Shown piece by piece: positions 37,501 to 49,406 of a DNA stretch of 64,000 nt. How positions within the stretch are numbered: position 1 is the stretch's first letter; each line of letters begins with the position of its first letter. Source of the DNA: Baylisascaris procyonis (Eukaryota > Nematoda > Chromadorea > Rhabditida > Ascarididae); contig JAZARR010000153.1 of assembly GCA_037389465.1 (NCBI GenBank), positions 853,001-917,000 on the forward strand, written 5' to 3'. Both the position numbers and the translations under genes were made by a program. The notes under the pieces are model-generated. The model was not told the DNA's origin. It made no database searches and saw nothing but the letters and a program-made list of their open reading frames with translations.

Positions 37501-40500
37501 CCAGCTCAAATAAATCTAATTTTAAGTGTGATTTAAAAACGAATTTTTGCATAAAACATCCAAAAACCTTATCTTATATGGTAGTTAAATATTCGCAAAA
37601 TGATAGAAATGTTACCAATTGTAACTCCTGGCACTCGCGTTGTAGCATACATCTTTTTATAGTGGCACGCACAGAGAAGTCCATCGCCAATCTAAAACAC
37701 TGACTGCATTCAATGAAAAGAACAACAATTGATGAAAAGAACAACAATTGAATGCCTACTATCGGCCATTTATTTCTTTCTTCCATGCACATTCACAGCT
37801 GCTAATCTCCATTAATATAAGTTCTGAAATAAAAAAAATATTTACTTAATAGGTTCGTATCGTCACTTCTTCCTGCTATCTACATAGGTTCTATTTGTTT
37901 CTTCTTACTGCATTCTTTTATCCTCATTCGTTTTTACTTTCTCCTTTAATGATGTGTAATTTTTAGATTCATTTTTCGAAGATTTGTTCAGTTAAAAATC
38001 TAAAATATGTGAAATTTTAATATAAATGTACTGTATTGGAGATTTCAGAATTATTTTCTCCGCAACGGTTAGGTCTACGGAGCAGCGATCTGCTTTTCTC
38101 GACGCAGCTTTCAAAGCTCTATCAAACGATATATAGCTTATTACACTTTGAGAGAAAAGTTGAAAGCCGAATCGAGGGGCGAGAATTTCTGAAATTTCGA
38201 TTTTTGTAGTTTTGGGGGTTCTCGTTATCGCCCGCTATTACATATGGTGTTGAACCGTCCCTTGATTCGTCATCAGCTCGCCGAAACCTCTCGAACGGTA
38301 TATGTGTACCACCCTAGGACAAATAGGAGCCGAGAAAAAAAATCCGAAAAATCGCAATTTTTCAATCGTAAGGGGGTAAGTACAGGGAAAATTTGAAGAA
38401 ATATTTTTTGTCTCCAATTTCGGTGATTTTGGTATCAAACGACAGATCTCGATGAGCTGATCACGAATGTATGCATATTCTCTCTGTTCCATGTGTTTTC
38501 GGGGAAATATGCGTTATTCGGGGAAAGTGGCATAGACTTGCTGGAGTGTCACTGGCGATGAGAGCTGGGTAGTACAGGGAAAATTTGAAGAAATATTTTT
38601 TGTCTCCAATTTCGATGATTTTGGTATCAAACGACAGATCTTGATGAGATGATCACGAGTATATGCATATTCTCTCTGTTGCGTGTGTTTTCGGGGAAAT
38701 ATGCGTTATTCGGGGAAAGTGGCATAGACTTGCTAGAGTGTCGCTGGCCATGAGAGCTGGGTAAGCCAGGCGCCCGTAGCCGAATGGTTAGTACAGGAAC
38801 GCATGAGAGCGAGGTGTGTTGGGTGGTTCGATGCCGCCCGTTGTCTCGCTGTTGCAATTTTTCGATTTAAATTTATTTTTTTAGGGTTCTCTCTCAAAAC
38901 AGTGATTAGCTGGGTCTTCGGTGTAGCAGACGAGGCCGAGAAGGAGGGTTCGGTCCACAAAATTTCCGGATAATGGATTCAGTACTCATTTTGGATAGGT
39001 TCTTTGAATAGATGTTTGGGTTATACCTCCGCTCTAAATGGTCCAATTTGGATACGGTTGTGAATATTAGACTCAGCATAATACGAGTAAGGTGAGCGTA
39101 GTTGTGTAGTGCGGCGCGCAGACTGAGTATGTGCGCACAGCATCGCCGCAAGTGCTGCTACGCGCAATATCAACTGCCGAGGAGGATATCTCGGCTGCGG
39201 ATGGACGAATTTTGATGCGGTTTTGAGTGGGTGGCTTCGCGTGACGTGGGCGGAGTCGTGACGCGTGCGAGGAGTCGGTCGACTTCATAACTAGAGGTTT
39301 CGGGCAATGAGTTGCCACATAACGTATGTCGCTTAAACTTGAGCACGAGAAGATCGCTCGCCTGGCGCTGTAGGGAGGCGTGATTCAGAAATATTCAGGT
39401 AGCAGAAGTACTTCGCAAATCAACTTTTCGACCATGCTAATGTCAAAATCGGTGCACTGCCCGGTAAAATCGTTATGTAACTTTTAATACCACGACAAAG
39501 CTTAGCGTCCAACTTTAAAACTTGATAAGCCTACTTGAAGACCAAAAATCATATTAGAAGAATAAAATATATTTCCCCTAGGTACTTATTTCGTTCTTTC
39601 ATCGTCTTCGACGTCCTCAAACAGCATCTCAATCTGGCTGCGTGATCATAGCATAAAGCAATTTTTCTAGCATTTATCCTTCTACTCATCATCGAAATAA
39701 ACTTCGTTCACGATCGCAATAAAATATAGCAGGCATTCGTTGCAACATCCGATTTAAAAAAAGGATATTTGCAAAACAGCTCAGCAGATGAAAGCTAAAA
39801 ACTGCAGTGTGCAATGGTAGAGCGATCAAAAGTGGGATCGAATAATGATCCAACAATGATAAGGTCACAGATTAGTTTCCACTATTGTGCTGCCGAAAGT
39901 ACCGTTTCGGCATCTCTTTCTTCAAAAAAAAAAAAAAAAACGGGAAATTTGGAGAACAATTCAATACTGTTGTGCAAGTGCATTGCTTCACTATTGCTTC
40001 GATGAAATTTGCAAAAGTGCACAAAGCGTCAATCAGTGACATAAATCAATGAAGATATTTTCGAAGTACTGAATGAAAGAGGATAAATGAAAAACTCTTG
40101 CATAATAATTCAGTAGACTTTCGCTAATATTTTATTGAATTGATTAAGTTCGTTAATAAAAAATTCTTACTCTTCTGAGTGTTTGTCTATCAATAGCAAG
40201 CATACTTAACGTCTCGATATAGACGACATGTGCAGCACGTACTGCTTGATTCGCTGCAATGCACTCAGTAAAGAGATCCTGCAATGAAATATTTTTTTAT
40301 ATCCTCCTAGATGAGTGTTGTATAACGTTGAACCTGATGTCCCTACTCAATGTATCGAACACTATCTGCTCGGGGTTGCAAAATGCAAAGGAAACACAGT
40401 TCCATACAAATTTCTCATTGAAAATCTGTGGCAATAGATTCATGGAGATTTCGACTTGTCCGTGAAAGATAGCATTTAATTGTGTCGCTGACTTCACTTC

Positions 40501-43500
40501 CACTGCAACACGTTTCGTGAGGTTCTCACAGCGGAACAACGTTCCATATCACCAAAGAGAATATGAACTAAGTTTTGAACAAATGAGAATCGTCGTTGCA
40601 CCTCAATGATCGATCGATAATTGCGCTTTTTTTGACAATACTTCCTTCAAAATTGAATTATTTTTTGCAATTTGCAATTCTCTAAATCTTTACTAATGTT
40701 TATCCTTTGATGACCCACCGATACAAATTGCAAATCCTTTGGCGTTCAATTATGATAGAATATGAATAAAGCAACGAACACAGTGTGCAACGCTGCTGTT
40801 GATTAAGACGCATTCCCTTGAGTAAAGATATGCGTATTTCTCCCAGAAATTCGTCACCTGCAAATTAGAATACTTTCCTTTAGTAAAAATTCTTATTATT
40901 AGCGCTTATAAGACAGATCTAGGTAATGAGATTCTAGCGTTGTTTAAAAGTTGATCAAAGGTTTAAATGCATTGTACATCACAACTTAAGTGGGGCACAG
41001 TGCATTGAGGTATCTTCAAATTAGCACTAAATATTAAAACATAATAGGAAGAAAATAGAAAGGGACAGACTGGGAAATGGTTGAGGAAAATGGAAGGGAG
41101 GTGAAGAAGTTGTTGCCTGCATCATACTGTTACATCTTTTCCTTTTGCTTGATGAAAAGTAACACTGCAAGGTGATGCTTTTGGTAGCATCACAAGCGAT
41201 ATAGAATAATGAAGGGACTAACGTTGCAATTCCCATTAATACGTCCATGCGAAAAAATTAGCCTTCCGGGCAGGAAAGTCTAGCGAAAACGACTTAGTTA
41301 GAGAAGCGACACTATGAGGCACTCTATTGCACATGGAATACGAACTTACTAGTTCCGCACAGGTGTTCACTTGTTACAACGGAAACCAGTGAGCAGGTTA
41401 ATGTAATCTCAGGTAACGCGCTTGGTTTTGTAGCAGTAAACACTCGACAAGGAATTGGTGGCGAGAATCACTGGTATTATTATTATTACATAAAGAGGCT
41501 AAGAAAAAGATTAAATGGAAAATTCGCTCACATAGTTCGTAGTTACACAAGAATAAAGCCAAGCCAATAACTGCAGTTTCTTTCCTTCCTTCTGTCGAAA
41601 CGTCCTTGCCATTTCCGAGACTTCGTCGAAATCCTCCTACGATGGAAAACGACTTCATGAACAAATAAAACATACAGTTCCTCATAAAAACTCTTGTGGC
41701 TTAACAAACTCACTAATCCCATATCTGTGACTTCTGAAAGATCAAGCGTTTGCTTACGAAAGACGTTTGCATTATACACTCCAGAGAGGTGACCTTTTGT
41801 CCGAATTTTTCAAAACAAAAAGTGCTTCGAAAAGGTAGACCTTTTCGTGGTCATGAAAAAGGATGAAAGATGACCTCAGTTATTCTACTGATAAATCCTG
41901 CTAGTGATGCCTGGAAGATGAGCTGTTGCTCAACGTCATTAATCCTTAAGAATACAATTTGAACATAATTTCACTGAGAATTGTTTGCAGTGCCGTACGG
42001 GTTTCCCTTGGGCTATTTCATCATTCATATAGGGCATATTGGCAACGCTACCCAATGCAATGCACGTTCATAGGGGGACGCGAAGGTCGTTTAGGGTGCA
42101 TTACGCATACGTATATGTGGGAAAAAACGTTCATTATGTGATCGCTTGATGCGCACGCAATTTTGGGCCATTACAACGGTATCCTGTCCATTGTAACCGC
42201 AAATGAAACCATGGTCGCATAAACGTAATGTTGAGTGCATAAACGTGATGTATCAAATTAGAGGCAGCAGAATTGCAGTCGGAAATATGAATATCTAAGT
42301 TTTAGCTGAGCTCTCTTAATACAAGCTGGAATTATATTTCATTAAGGCCTGTAAATTTCATATGAGTTCACATTTACACATTTCGGTAAAGGAAATTTTT
42401 CAGCACACTCATCATTCTATTTCCCAACAACGCAGTTTGAGATTTCGTCTTTCGCATCCATTCATTTCCAGCTTTATAATTCTCTTTAAATGCGTTGATC
42501 TAATTTTTATGCATACTTTTAACTGATTTCATGTATTATCGTGCAATTTCGATCACTGAGCAAGTAGTTTTATAGGCAATCGACAATTAAATAAAATGCA
42601 AAATAATTCATGTACATTTTAATCGATGCGATCGGTTGTGTTAATAACTATAGGAATTCCCCGCAAGTTTACTTTTTTTTTCAGCAGCATATCAAACTCG
42701 CTGATATAGCGGGCAATAAGCGAAAGCGCATATCATGCGGGTTCCTTTGGCGCACTTTCCCACTCATTCAATTTAGCGTTGAAAACTACGTATTTTTATT
42801 ATGAAATTCGGAGGTTAAATTTCGTTTAAGGGGCCACTCCAACGTTTTCATTCTTACTGAAGCTGAGATGAAAATTTCAGAGAAGAATTTTTGTTTATAC
42901 ATCACATGTGCTTTTCAGTTTATTCCTTCATTTCTTTCTAAAAGTGAGCAGATTTTAATGTGCAGCGATGAGGGGATTGCCAAAAGCACATTTATAGAAG
43001 CGTGATGGAGCAACACATGATTTTTCTTAGAGAATGCAAAATACCTATAAGAATCTATCATTGTTAGGCATTTTTGCTTCAGGTTTCTATGGGGAAAGTT
43101 TATGAAGTAAAGTTTTCCGTCGGGAAAGAAATATGCTTAAACAAAGTGAAAAAACTGTAAACCTTAGAAAGAATCGGTTCAATGGTTTCCAAGTACCGTG
43201 ATATGCTGTCTTGCAAACCTGGCAATGGCAACTTCGGTAAAAGCGAATCGTTTGAACACAATCGTGGCGATGTAAAACCGATTAATTTATGGAATACCTA
43301 TAAATGCAAAAAGATAACTTGGATCAGAATATATATATATATATATATATATATAATGTATAGCCTAGCGATTATATGAAGATTAGGAAAGTCGAGTGCA
43401 TTGATGAAGTGTAAAAGTTTAGTGCATCTAAAACGCTCCAGTTTGTCTACTCCTCAACGTATGTGATAATTTATGATCGTTTGTGACCAGTGCGACGCAC

Positions 43501-44218
43501 TTATGGAAAATAAAATATTGACTGTATGTTTCTTTAAATACCTGATTGAGTATACAAACAACCATGGTGGAACGTAAATTACTTTGTATTGTGGGAGTAA
43601 AATTCCCATATACCGCCGGACGACATCTCACTGTCAGGCTGTAAATTCCAAAATAGCGCCTTAACTCTAGAATGACGCAAAGTTCTCAATCAAGAAACGG
43701 GTTGCCATGTTTCCAGCTTTTATAATTAAGAAATGAATGAATTAAACTCAGATGTATATAGTTGTGTAGGTAAATATTGTAATCACATATAACTCACAAT
43801 CCAAAGTCTCGTCGTGATTGAGGGATTTTTCCTGTCCTCGAAAAGAAATCCCTTATAGCTGAAGTAGAAATGCTTCATGAAGCATCGAATCAAGAAAACT
43901 GGTACATAACCAGCAGCAAGTGCAATCTGAACAGTCGAAACTTTCATTTCCCAAAACTTTATGACAAAACTTTGAAACTTTATAAATAAATATCGCTAAA
44001 TGGCGAAAGTCGTTTGGTTGAATAAATTGAAATGGTTTTGAAATTTTTGGGTGGATCAAATTCAAAGAACAAAGAACGAGTATGATCGAACAATTACAGA
44101 AGTGAAATAGCTCAAGTGTTTCCCGAAAGTAAATCAAATTACAATTTAAACCGTTAACTTAGACGATTTTGAAGTTAATATATGGTTTGTTACTTATCCA
44201 TGAATGAATAGTGATGAG

Positions 44219-44306
<88 letters not shown>

Positions 44307-45556
44307 CTCAGCAGCTAATTTAAAAAAAAAAATATCATTCGCTATCACATCAATATGACCAACAGTCAAGACAGTTTCAAATCTCATTACCATGGCTCTT
44401 TGAGTTGCACCGACTAATCCAGATTGATAACGACTTAGAACATATGATAAAACATTGGAATGAAATTGATATTGATAAGCAAGTGCTGCAAAGACAACCG
44501 ATGTGAAACATAATGGATGAACGGGATATAGCGAATTGAATATGATGTTCTGTAAATGAATAGACTGATTAAGATAGAAAAATCCTGCGTTTTCAGGAAA
44601 AAAATGCCTAGAATTCCAATCTAAATGAGAACAAGTTGAACGATGGGAATAAAACTTCGCTACGTGCAGTTTGAAATTTTGATCGCATAATATTATTTTG
44701 GATAAAAATTTCGTTGAAAATTTGCATAACATGAAAGGATGTCCTCATTTTTTGCTCTTTAAATATCGTAAGCTGAATATCTATGTCTGGTTTGAATAGA
44801 TTTGTTTCGAAAATACGTAAGAATTTATGAAATCTCCAAAAGTATCTTACAAATTTTCTTCTTTCTTATTCTGCATTTTTTAATGCTTTCTTCATATAAA
44901 ACTAATAATCAAAATTCGATCAAAATGCTTCAAAATACGCTACATAAAAATATTTATTAATTCGTCAGCATTTAGCACTAAAAATAAGTCGCAAAATTTG
45001 AAAATTATTGAATATGTTATACTCATTGAGATGCACATTTATCAATCACAACAACAGAATGAAATCTAACGAAAATATTTCCAACTTGAACTACTAACCT
45101 CAAAACGATACCATGTTCGTTCTAGTAATGTTGGATATTTTCCATCCGTCGGGAAAGGCGTTTTGGGGGGTCGACTGGATTGCTTTGATGGTCCTATCAT
45201 AATCACCTAAATAATCAGTAATTAGCAAATTTTGATCGAAATACGATGATCGTTCAACGATATTCAATGGCATTGATGAAACTCATTTGATGATAATAAG
45301 GAAGCGATATAGTATGGGAACGAGCCATATAGAAATTGCTTAAAGTTGGAGCTTGCACATTACATCGCCTCCAAATGCAGTCCTCATCATCACTAGTGTT
45401 TCCTAATATTTTATTGTAAGTATTAGTGATTGCATTATTTAAAAACGGCAATGAGCAGAACAACTATTATGAGTAATGTTTTTCATATTCAGTGAATGGA
45501 ATTTTGTGGCTGCGATCAGAATTCACGACGATAATGTGTGCACGAGCGCTGAGCAT
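31576..45556 (-). CDS. Carnitine O-palmitoyltransferase 1, minus-strand copy
   Basis: Transfers long-chain acyl groups from CoA to carnitine at the mitochondrial outer membrane. Nineteen exons, 5' to 3': 45527-45556 (tentative), 45099-45206, 44391-44549, 43798-43926, 43163-43297, 41532-41636, 40780-40857, 40171-40278, 37616-37691, 36523-36640, 35603-35803, 35472-35511, 35246-35353, 34541-34638, 34071-34200, 33607-33771, 32963-33097, 31944-32132 and 31576-31776. Phases agree and the sum is 770 residues, close to vertebrate CPT1 (773). Visible landmarks: two membrane segments (about residues 57-73 and 100-118); RVPG; DRWC; catalytic His 472 in TEHSIGDG (codon 34618-34620), matching His473 of human CPT1[55 protein letters not shown]. 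It probably ends NTVRCFVIWPFM, but splicing at GTTCGT would give a different short tail. The tiny first exon is the weakest part. Confidence 0.88.
37720..37752. repeat. Small tandem duplication in a CPT1 intron
   Basis: GATGAAAAGAACAACAATT is present as two near-perfect adjacent copies immediately upstream of the RVPG exon of the minus-strand CPT1 gene. It is intronic and probably neutral. Confidence 0.6.
38379..38762 (+). repeat. Tandem duplication, two copies of a 192-bp unit
   Basis: The unit at 38379-38570 is repeated at 38571-38762 with few differences. Both begin AGTACAGGGAAAATTTGAAG and both contain TGTTTTCGGGGAAATATGCG, and they end GAGAGCTGGG. The second copy runs directly into the tRNA-like sequence. 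High similarity between the copies implies a recent duplication. Confidence 0.9.
38770..38846 (+). repeat. Degenerate tRNA-like sequence (tRNA-derived element)
   Basis: GCGCCCG is followed by a good A-box (TAGCCGAATGG) with GGTTA in the D-loop. A near-canonical T-arm comes later: five pairs GGTGG/CCGCC (one G-T) closing the loop TTCGATG. The length from acceptor to acceptor is that of a tRNA (77 bases). However, the 3' acceptor strand (CGTTGTC) pairs with only three of seven positions, the D-stem is broken, and the anticodon stem is reduced to about three pairs. It is therefore a tRNA pseudogene or the head of a SINE with its pol III promoter boxes largely kept, not a working tRNA. Confidence 0.5.
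43329..43356. repeat. (TA)n microsatellite
   Basis: About 13 AT/TA units lie 32 bases upstream (in gene orientation) of the exon at 43163-43297 of the minus-strand CPT1 gene, near its 3' splice site. Confidence 0.9.
44222..44303. repeat. Long (TA)n microsatellite
   Basis: Roughly 41 uninterrupted AT dinucleotides (82 bp) lie in the intron just downstream of the exon encoding the first membrane segment of the minus-strand CPT1. Read as protein it gives an Ile-Tyr run that falsely extends that exon's frame. The length is probably polymorphic. Confidence 0.95.
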
Positions 45557-47498
45557 TCGCTGGACTAAGGTTTGTCTGATTATGACAGTGTAACTTCACT
45601 TCTAAAACTACTCATTCTCCTTCGCTCCCTGTTGTTAAAGACCTACGCCTTCCTCATGTGTTTGTTAAAGGAAAATTATGGATTGAATTGTTTATGCAAG
45701 TGGAGTATCATGAAAAGTTATGACCTGCTTTTACTCCAGCCATAACAGGTGCGACATATGTTGTGATATTTTGGCAAAATACCACTGCAATATCCCAATA
45801 TTTCAGTAACATGAACTGATGTTCTTTCAGCATTGCGTTAAGCGAATCTGGTTAAATTTAACCAAGACCCTTCCAGACTGAGCGGTAGAGGAGTTTTGCT
45901 CATAGTGGGAATTACACCAAGGTTGTTCGGTCTGCTGGCAAACCTAGTTAACTACATAGGGTTAGCACTTCTTCCAGATCGATTTTTCGCCTGCTACGGT
46001 AATCAGGTGTGCACTAACTAAAATACTGAAGCTATATTTTCATGATGTGCCGCTAAAATATGCCATATGCGCGCATTCACGTTTTATTTCTGCACAAAAA
46101 TCGCAACAAATCAATTGCGTTCGTTGGTGCAATATTGGTCTCTATTCTGAGTTCGAGTAACCTACTCGGGTTCTTCCCGATTATCTGCCGCCGAATTCAG
46201 TTTCTCGCTTGTTCGCCCTGGTTTATCACATACTTCCTTATTTGAAAATCGGGTAACTAAACCTATTCTACAATACAGTTGCAGAAAAAAAGCAGGTCAA
46301 TCGAAAGCAACAACAGACAACTTATACGGCATTTTTCAATCATTTATACTAAAAAGAATAATTTGCATTAATAAAAGAATTATTCTCAGACTATATAGAT
46401 ACCCTAGATACAAACTGTGAACAATATTCTAATGCAGCATTTCAATGAATGCTCTTATATATATTTTCTAGTGAATGCCTCCTAAGCGATGCATATTTTG
46501 AATGTAACAGCGAGCAAACTATAAAGAATAAATGAAACGTAGGATATTTCAACAGCCGTTGATAACGAATTCTTTGATAATGACGGAAACAATCATCAAA
46601 GGTTGCTCTTAAATCTTTAAAGCAAGTAGCACCAATCATTTTCGGTCCCATCTGAGTATACGGCATTCAAAATGCGATCTAACTCGCATTATATCGGAAT
46701 CATTTTCCCAACAAAATAATTATGAGTTGTGGAGTCGATAAAGCGAATAAAACAGGTAGAGTGAAATCGATCAATGAAATGGGCACATCAACGTAAAGCA
46801 TTAAAATATATTCAAAAAACATTTAGTGATGATTAATTAAAATCGCTTATGTACAGAAGAAGAAGAATAAAGTATAAGAAGAATAAAGTCTGGAAGTTTT
46901 TTTTTTTTGAAATGAAACCACTCAAAGAATCGTTGCTATCGATGCATTGCTCCAATATCACTATAAACAAATGAGTAAATATGGCTGCACATTTCTTCAC
47001 GTAATGGGGATTCATTCATGATATATGTTGCGAATTATATTAGGAATTTAGTTCGACGATTATAACGGCAAATGCGCAAGGCAAATGTTGTCAAGTATTA
47101 GGGTTTGCTAATCATCCCCTAATGAAAAGTGGAATATTGCAACAAGAAATCTAGCGCGATATGCGTTCTTTACGTTTGCCTTTTCAGACTATTCGATATT
47201 GTTGACCGTAAGGCATTCATTGCCTAATCTCAAAACAACTGTTCATGCAAATCTACAGAAGATTCGGCTTGAGGCCAGATCGATTTAGAGATCAAAGTTC
47301 GAACGGTGCAAAATGCGACTCGAAATTTCTCAAAGTTGATACGATTTTTTAGCACATTCATTTCCGGCAATTTTTTTTCGAGATTGTTGGATCAAAATTT
47401 GGGGTTAATATGTAGACGAAGAGTATTTTGGGGTTTAGACCACATTGACCAAAATTTGCAGCTGCAGTTTGGTTGTTCATGTGCCAAAGCTATCGGAA

Positions 47499-47548
47499 AC
47501 ACACACGCACGCACACACACATACAGACAGACACAGACAAACACACAA
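47499..47548. repeat. CA-rich microsatellite
   Basis: Imperfect ACACAC / ACAGAC repeats run for about 50 bases in the interval between the two CPT1 genes. They account for Cys/Val-rich and Thr/His-rich open frames on the two strands. Confidence 0.85.
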
Positions 47549-49182
47549 AAAGCACAAATACAGGTGTGGGGCGCATAGCAAGGGAACACAACGTCGTTAT
47601 AGTGTGTTGTGCAAATGTATGTTTCCAAACACGTATCAAATAGTACAACGCCATCTGTAGTGTCAAAACACACGCCGATTACCTCCACTGTAGGATGGTT
47701 TTAGACTGTGCCACCGAAAAACAACAACTGCTTATCTATAAAATACGACTCAGAAATTGCTAATGCATTCATCTAAATATGGTTAGTATGTGTCGGTGGT
47801 GAGCGTAATCAGTACATTTGGGAATTGTGCTATCAATATTATTGCGTTCGATCTTGCATATTTTAACCACTCATCAATTGTGATAAATATCAATAAAATG
47901 TTCTATTTAATGCATGAATTAGGAGAGAACATAGAAAATATTACTAAAGCGTAAACAGCAGATTTCAAGAATGGTCTAGCGAGAAAGCATGTAGTACAGA
48001 ACAATTTAGCAAGCAACCACATAGTACAAAGTCCGAGGTGACATTGTGCAGAGGGAACTGGTTTTAGTGTTTAGGTTAGTGTCGTAATAAGTTTCATGCA
48101 ATACATAGTGACAATCGTTCGCAAACGAAAATGTTGAGAAAACGACTTTTAGAGAGAGGGAGATAAAAAAGACGCCTATGTTTTCCGTACTAATGCTTAT
48201 GCGCCACTCTTTTATTGCGCTCATGGAAGGAACGGTGCGCAAAAGGGCTCCAGAAAACAAGGAATGCAAGTTTCATATGATCTTCGGTCGAGTGATAACA
48301 CTCGTATGGAATTGCTTTTGTTGTGGGAATTTTATGATACGCTTACTTCGTTTAGACAATAATATTCCTGACTTAAATATTTATTCCACGCTGATATAAT
48401 TTCTAGAACTGATGATTTTATAAGTAGGCGCCGAAAGCTTGAAGAAAACAGAAAATTAAATATAAACGATGAAGTAGGGAAGTTATTAAATTGTATCGCC
48501 AAAAATCTAACTTCTTATGAGGTTCGATATTTTCGAACAAGTTTATTCTCTACTGTCTACTATTAAAGTCTGTCATTTAAGAGTACAAAACAAGCTGATG
48601 AAAAAAGTTACTTCTTTCCAAAAAAAGTAAAAAACAAAATCATCGATGTTCGTATGAAGAAGCAATGTTTGCCGTCGATATTCACCATATGCAATTCTAT
48701 GTCTTTATGCGTTCATTGCTTATTCGAACACAACGCTTCGCATATAGAATGCGAATAAGGGGGAGTATCTGAAGCGAATAGAATGATCCTTCGTTATGCT
48801 GTTCACATCAACAAACAGATAAAATAATTTGAATGCAGAAACGCCATTACAATTTACTATGCATAACGGTGCACAATGATGGCAATATAGCCGAGATGTG
48901 CCAATTTTGAATCCAGCACTAATTCGTCGCACGAAGCATCTAATCGAATATGCCATAAAAAACTCATTCAACGAACACTTGTCGCATACCCTCAATGAGA
49001 TTCAAATCCTACGCGGTATAAGAAGAGGAAATCGATGTTAATTGCATTTTCTGGCCTACGCAACAACGAAACTATCTTCAAATGCATTTTAGTTTTATTT
49101 AATCACATTTCAATACTTTAAAAAAAATAGTCTAAAATATACCAGAAAGTAATCAAAATCTGCAATATTTAACAGCGCTCAC

Positions 49183-49406
49183 TTTCTCTTCGCATATTGA
49201 ATGTCATGAATAAAGGAAACGGCATCTATGAACAACAATAAGCAAAGAAGTGTGTAGGGCATTAAGGCGGCCGTTAAAGGACGTTCTGCTGCAGTGAGCA
49301 AGGTCAACAAGACGATGGCATAGGGCATACCGTCGTCATCTAACGGCAATAGTACGAAGAAACCGTTGAACAAACGTGTGCGCAAAGCGAAAGAAACATT
49401 AATGTT
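49183..49406 (-). CDS. Candidate exon of a multi-pass membrane protein
   Basis: A minus-strand open stretch ends at a good donor (AGAGAAA|GTGAGC at 49183). It reads FALRTRLFNGFFVLLPLDDDG, then a hydrophobic segment (MPYAIVLLTLLTAAERPL), then LMPYTLLCLLLFIDAVSF. The arrangement helix-LLPL-helix-E.PL-LMP-helix recalls the N-terminus of SLC13-type sodium-coupled carboxylate transporters, where TEA.PL...LLP is typical. A Cys-loop channel pore region (LP.D.G..) is a second reading. Neither is secure because no other exon with the expected downstream motifs was found on this strand. Confidence 0.25.

Larger units (their letters stand above)
38040..39380. mobile_element. Insertion-like block of unusual composition in a CPT1 intron
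   Basis: This part of the 2.5-kb intron between exons 37616-37691 and 40171-40278 of the minus-strand CPT1 gene is visibly richer in G and C than the DNA around it. It contains a 192-bp tandem duplication, a tRNA-like sequence and CG-rich stretches near 39110-39280. No transposase or reverse transcriptase motif is visible in any frame, so if mobile it would be a non-autonomous element. A tRNA-derived SINE composite is the most economical reading. The ends and target duplications could not be defined. Confidence 0.4.

Noticed and set aside
37304..37552. Minus-strand frame with RLTLEPSMIRLYGSNLAC, at first aligned to the LDREEI / IRLLGS part of CPT1.
   Set aside because: The true counterparts are exons 40171-40278 and 37616-37691, which match the plus-strand copy in length and phase.
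44190..44732. 180-codon minus-strand frame ending in a long Ile-Tyr run.
   Set aside because: Only 44391-44549 is exon. The Ile-Tyr part is the (TA)n microsatellite read through the intron.
47392..47688. 98-codon minus-strand Cys/Val-rich frame.
   Set aside because: It is created by the CA-rich microsatellite. No splice or domain evidence supports it.
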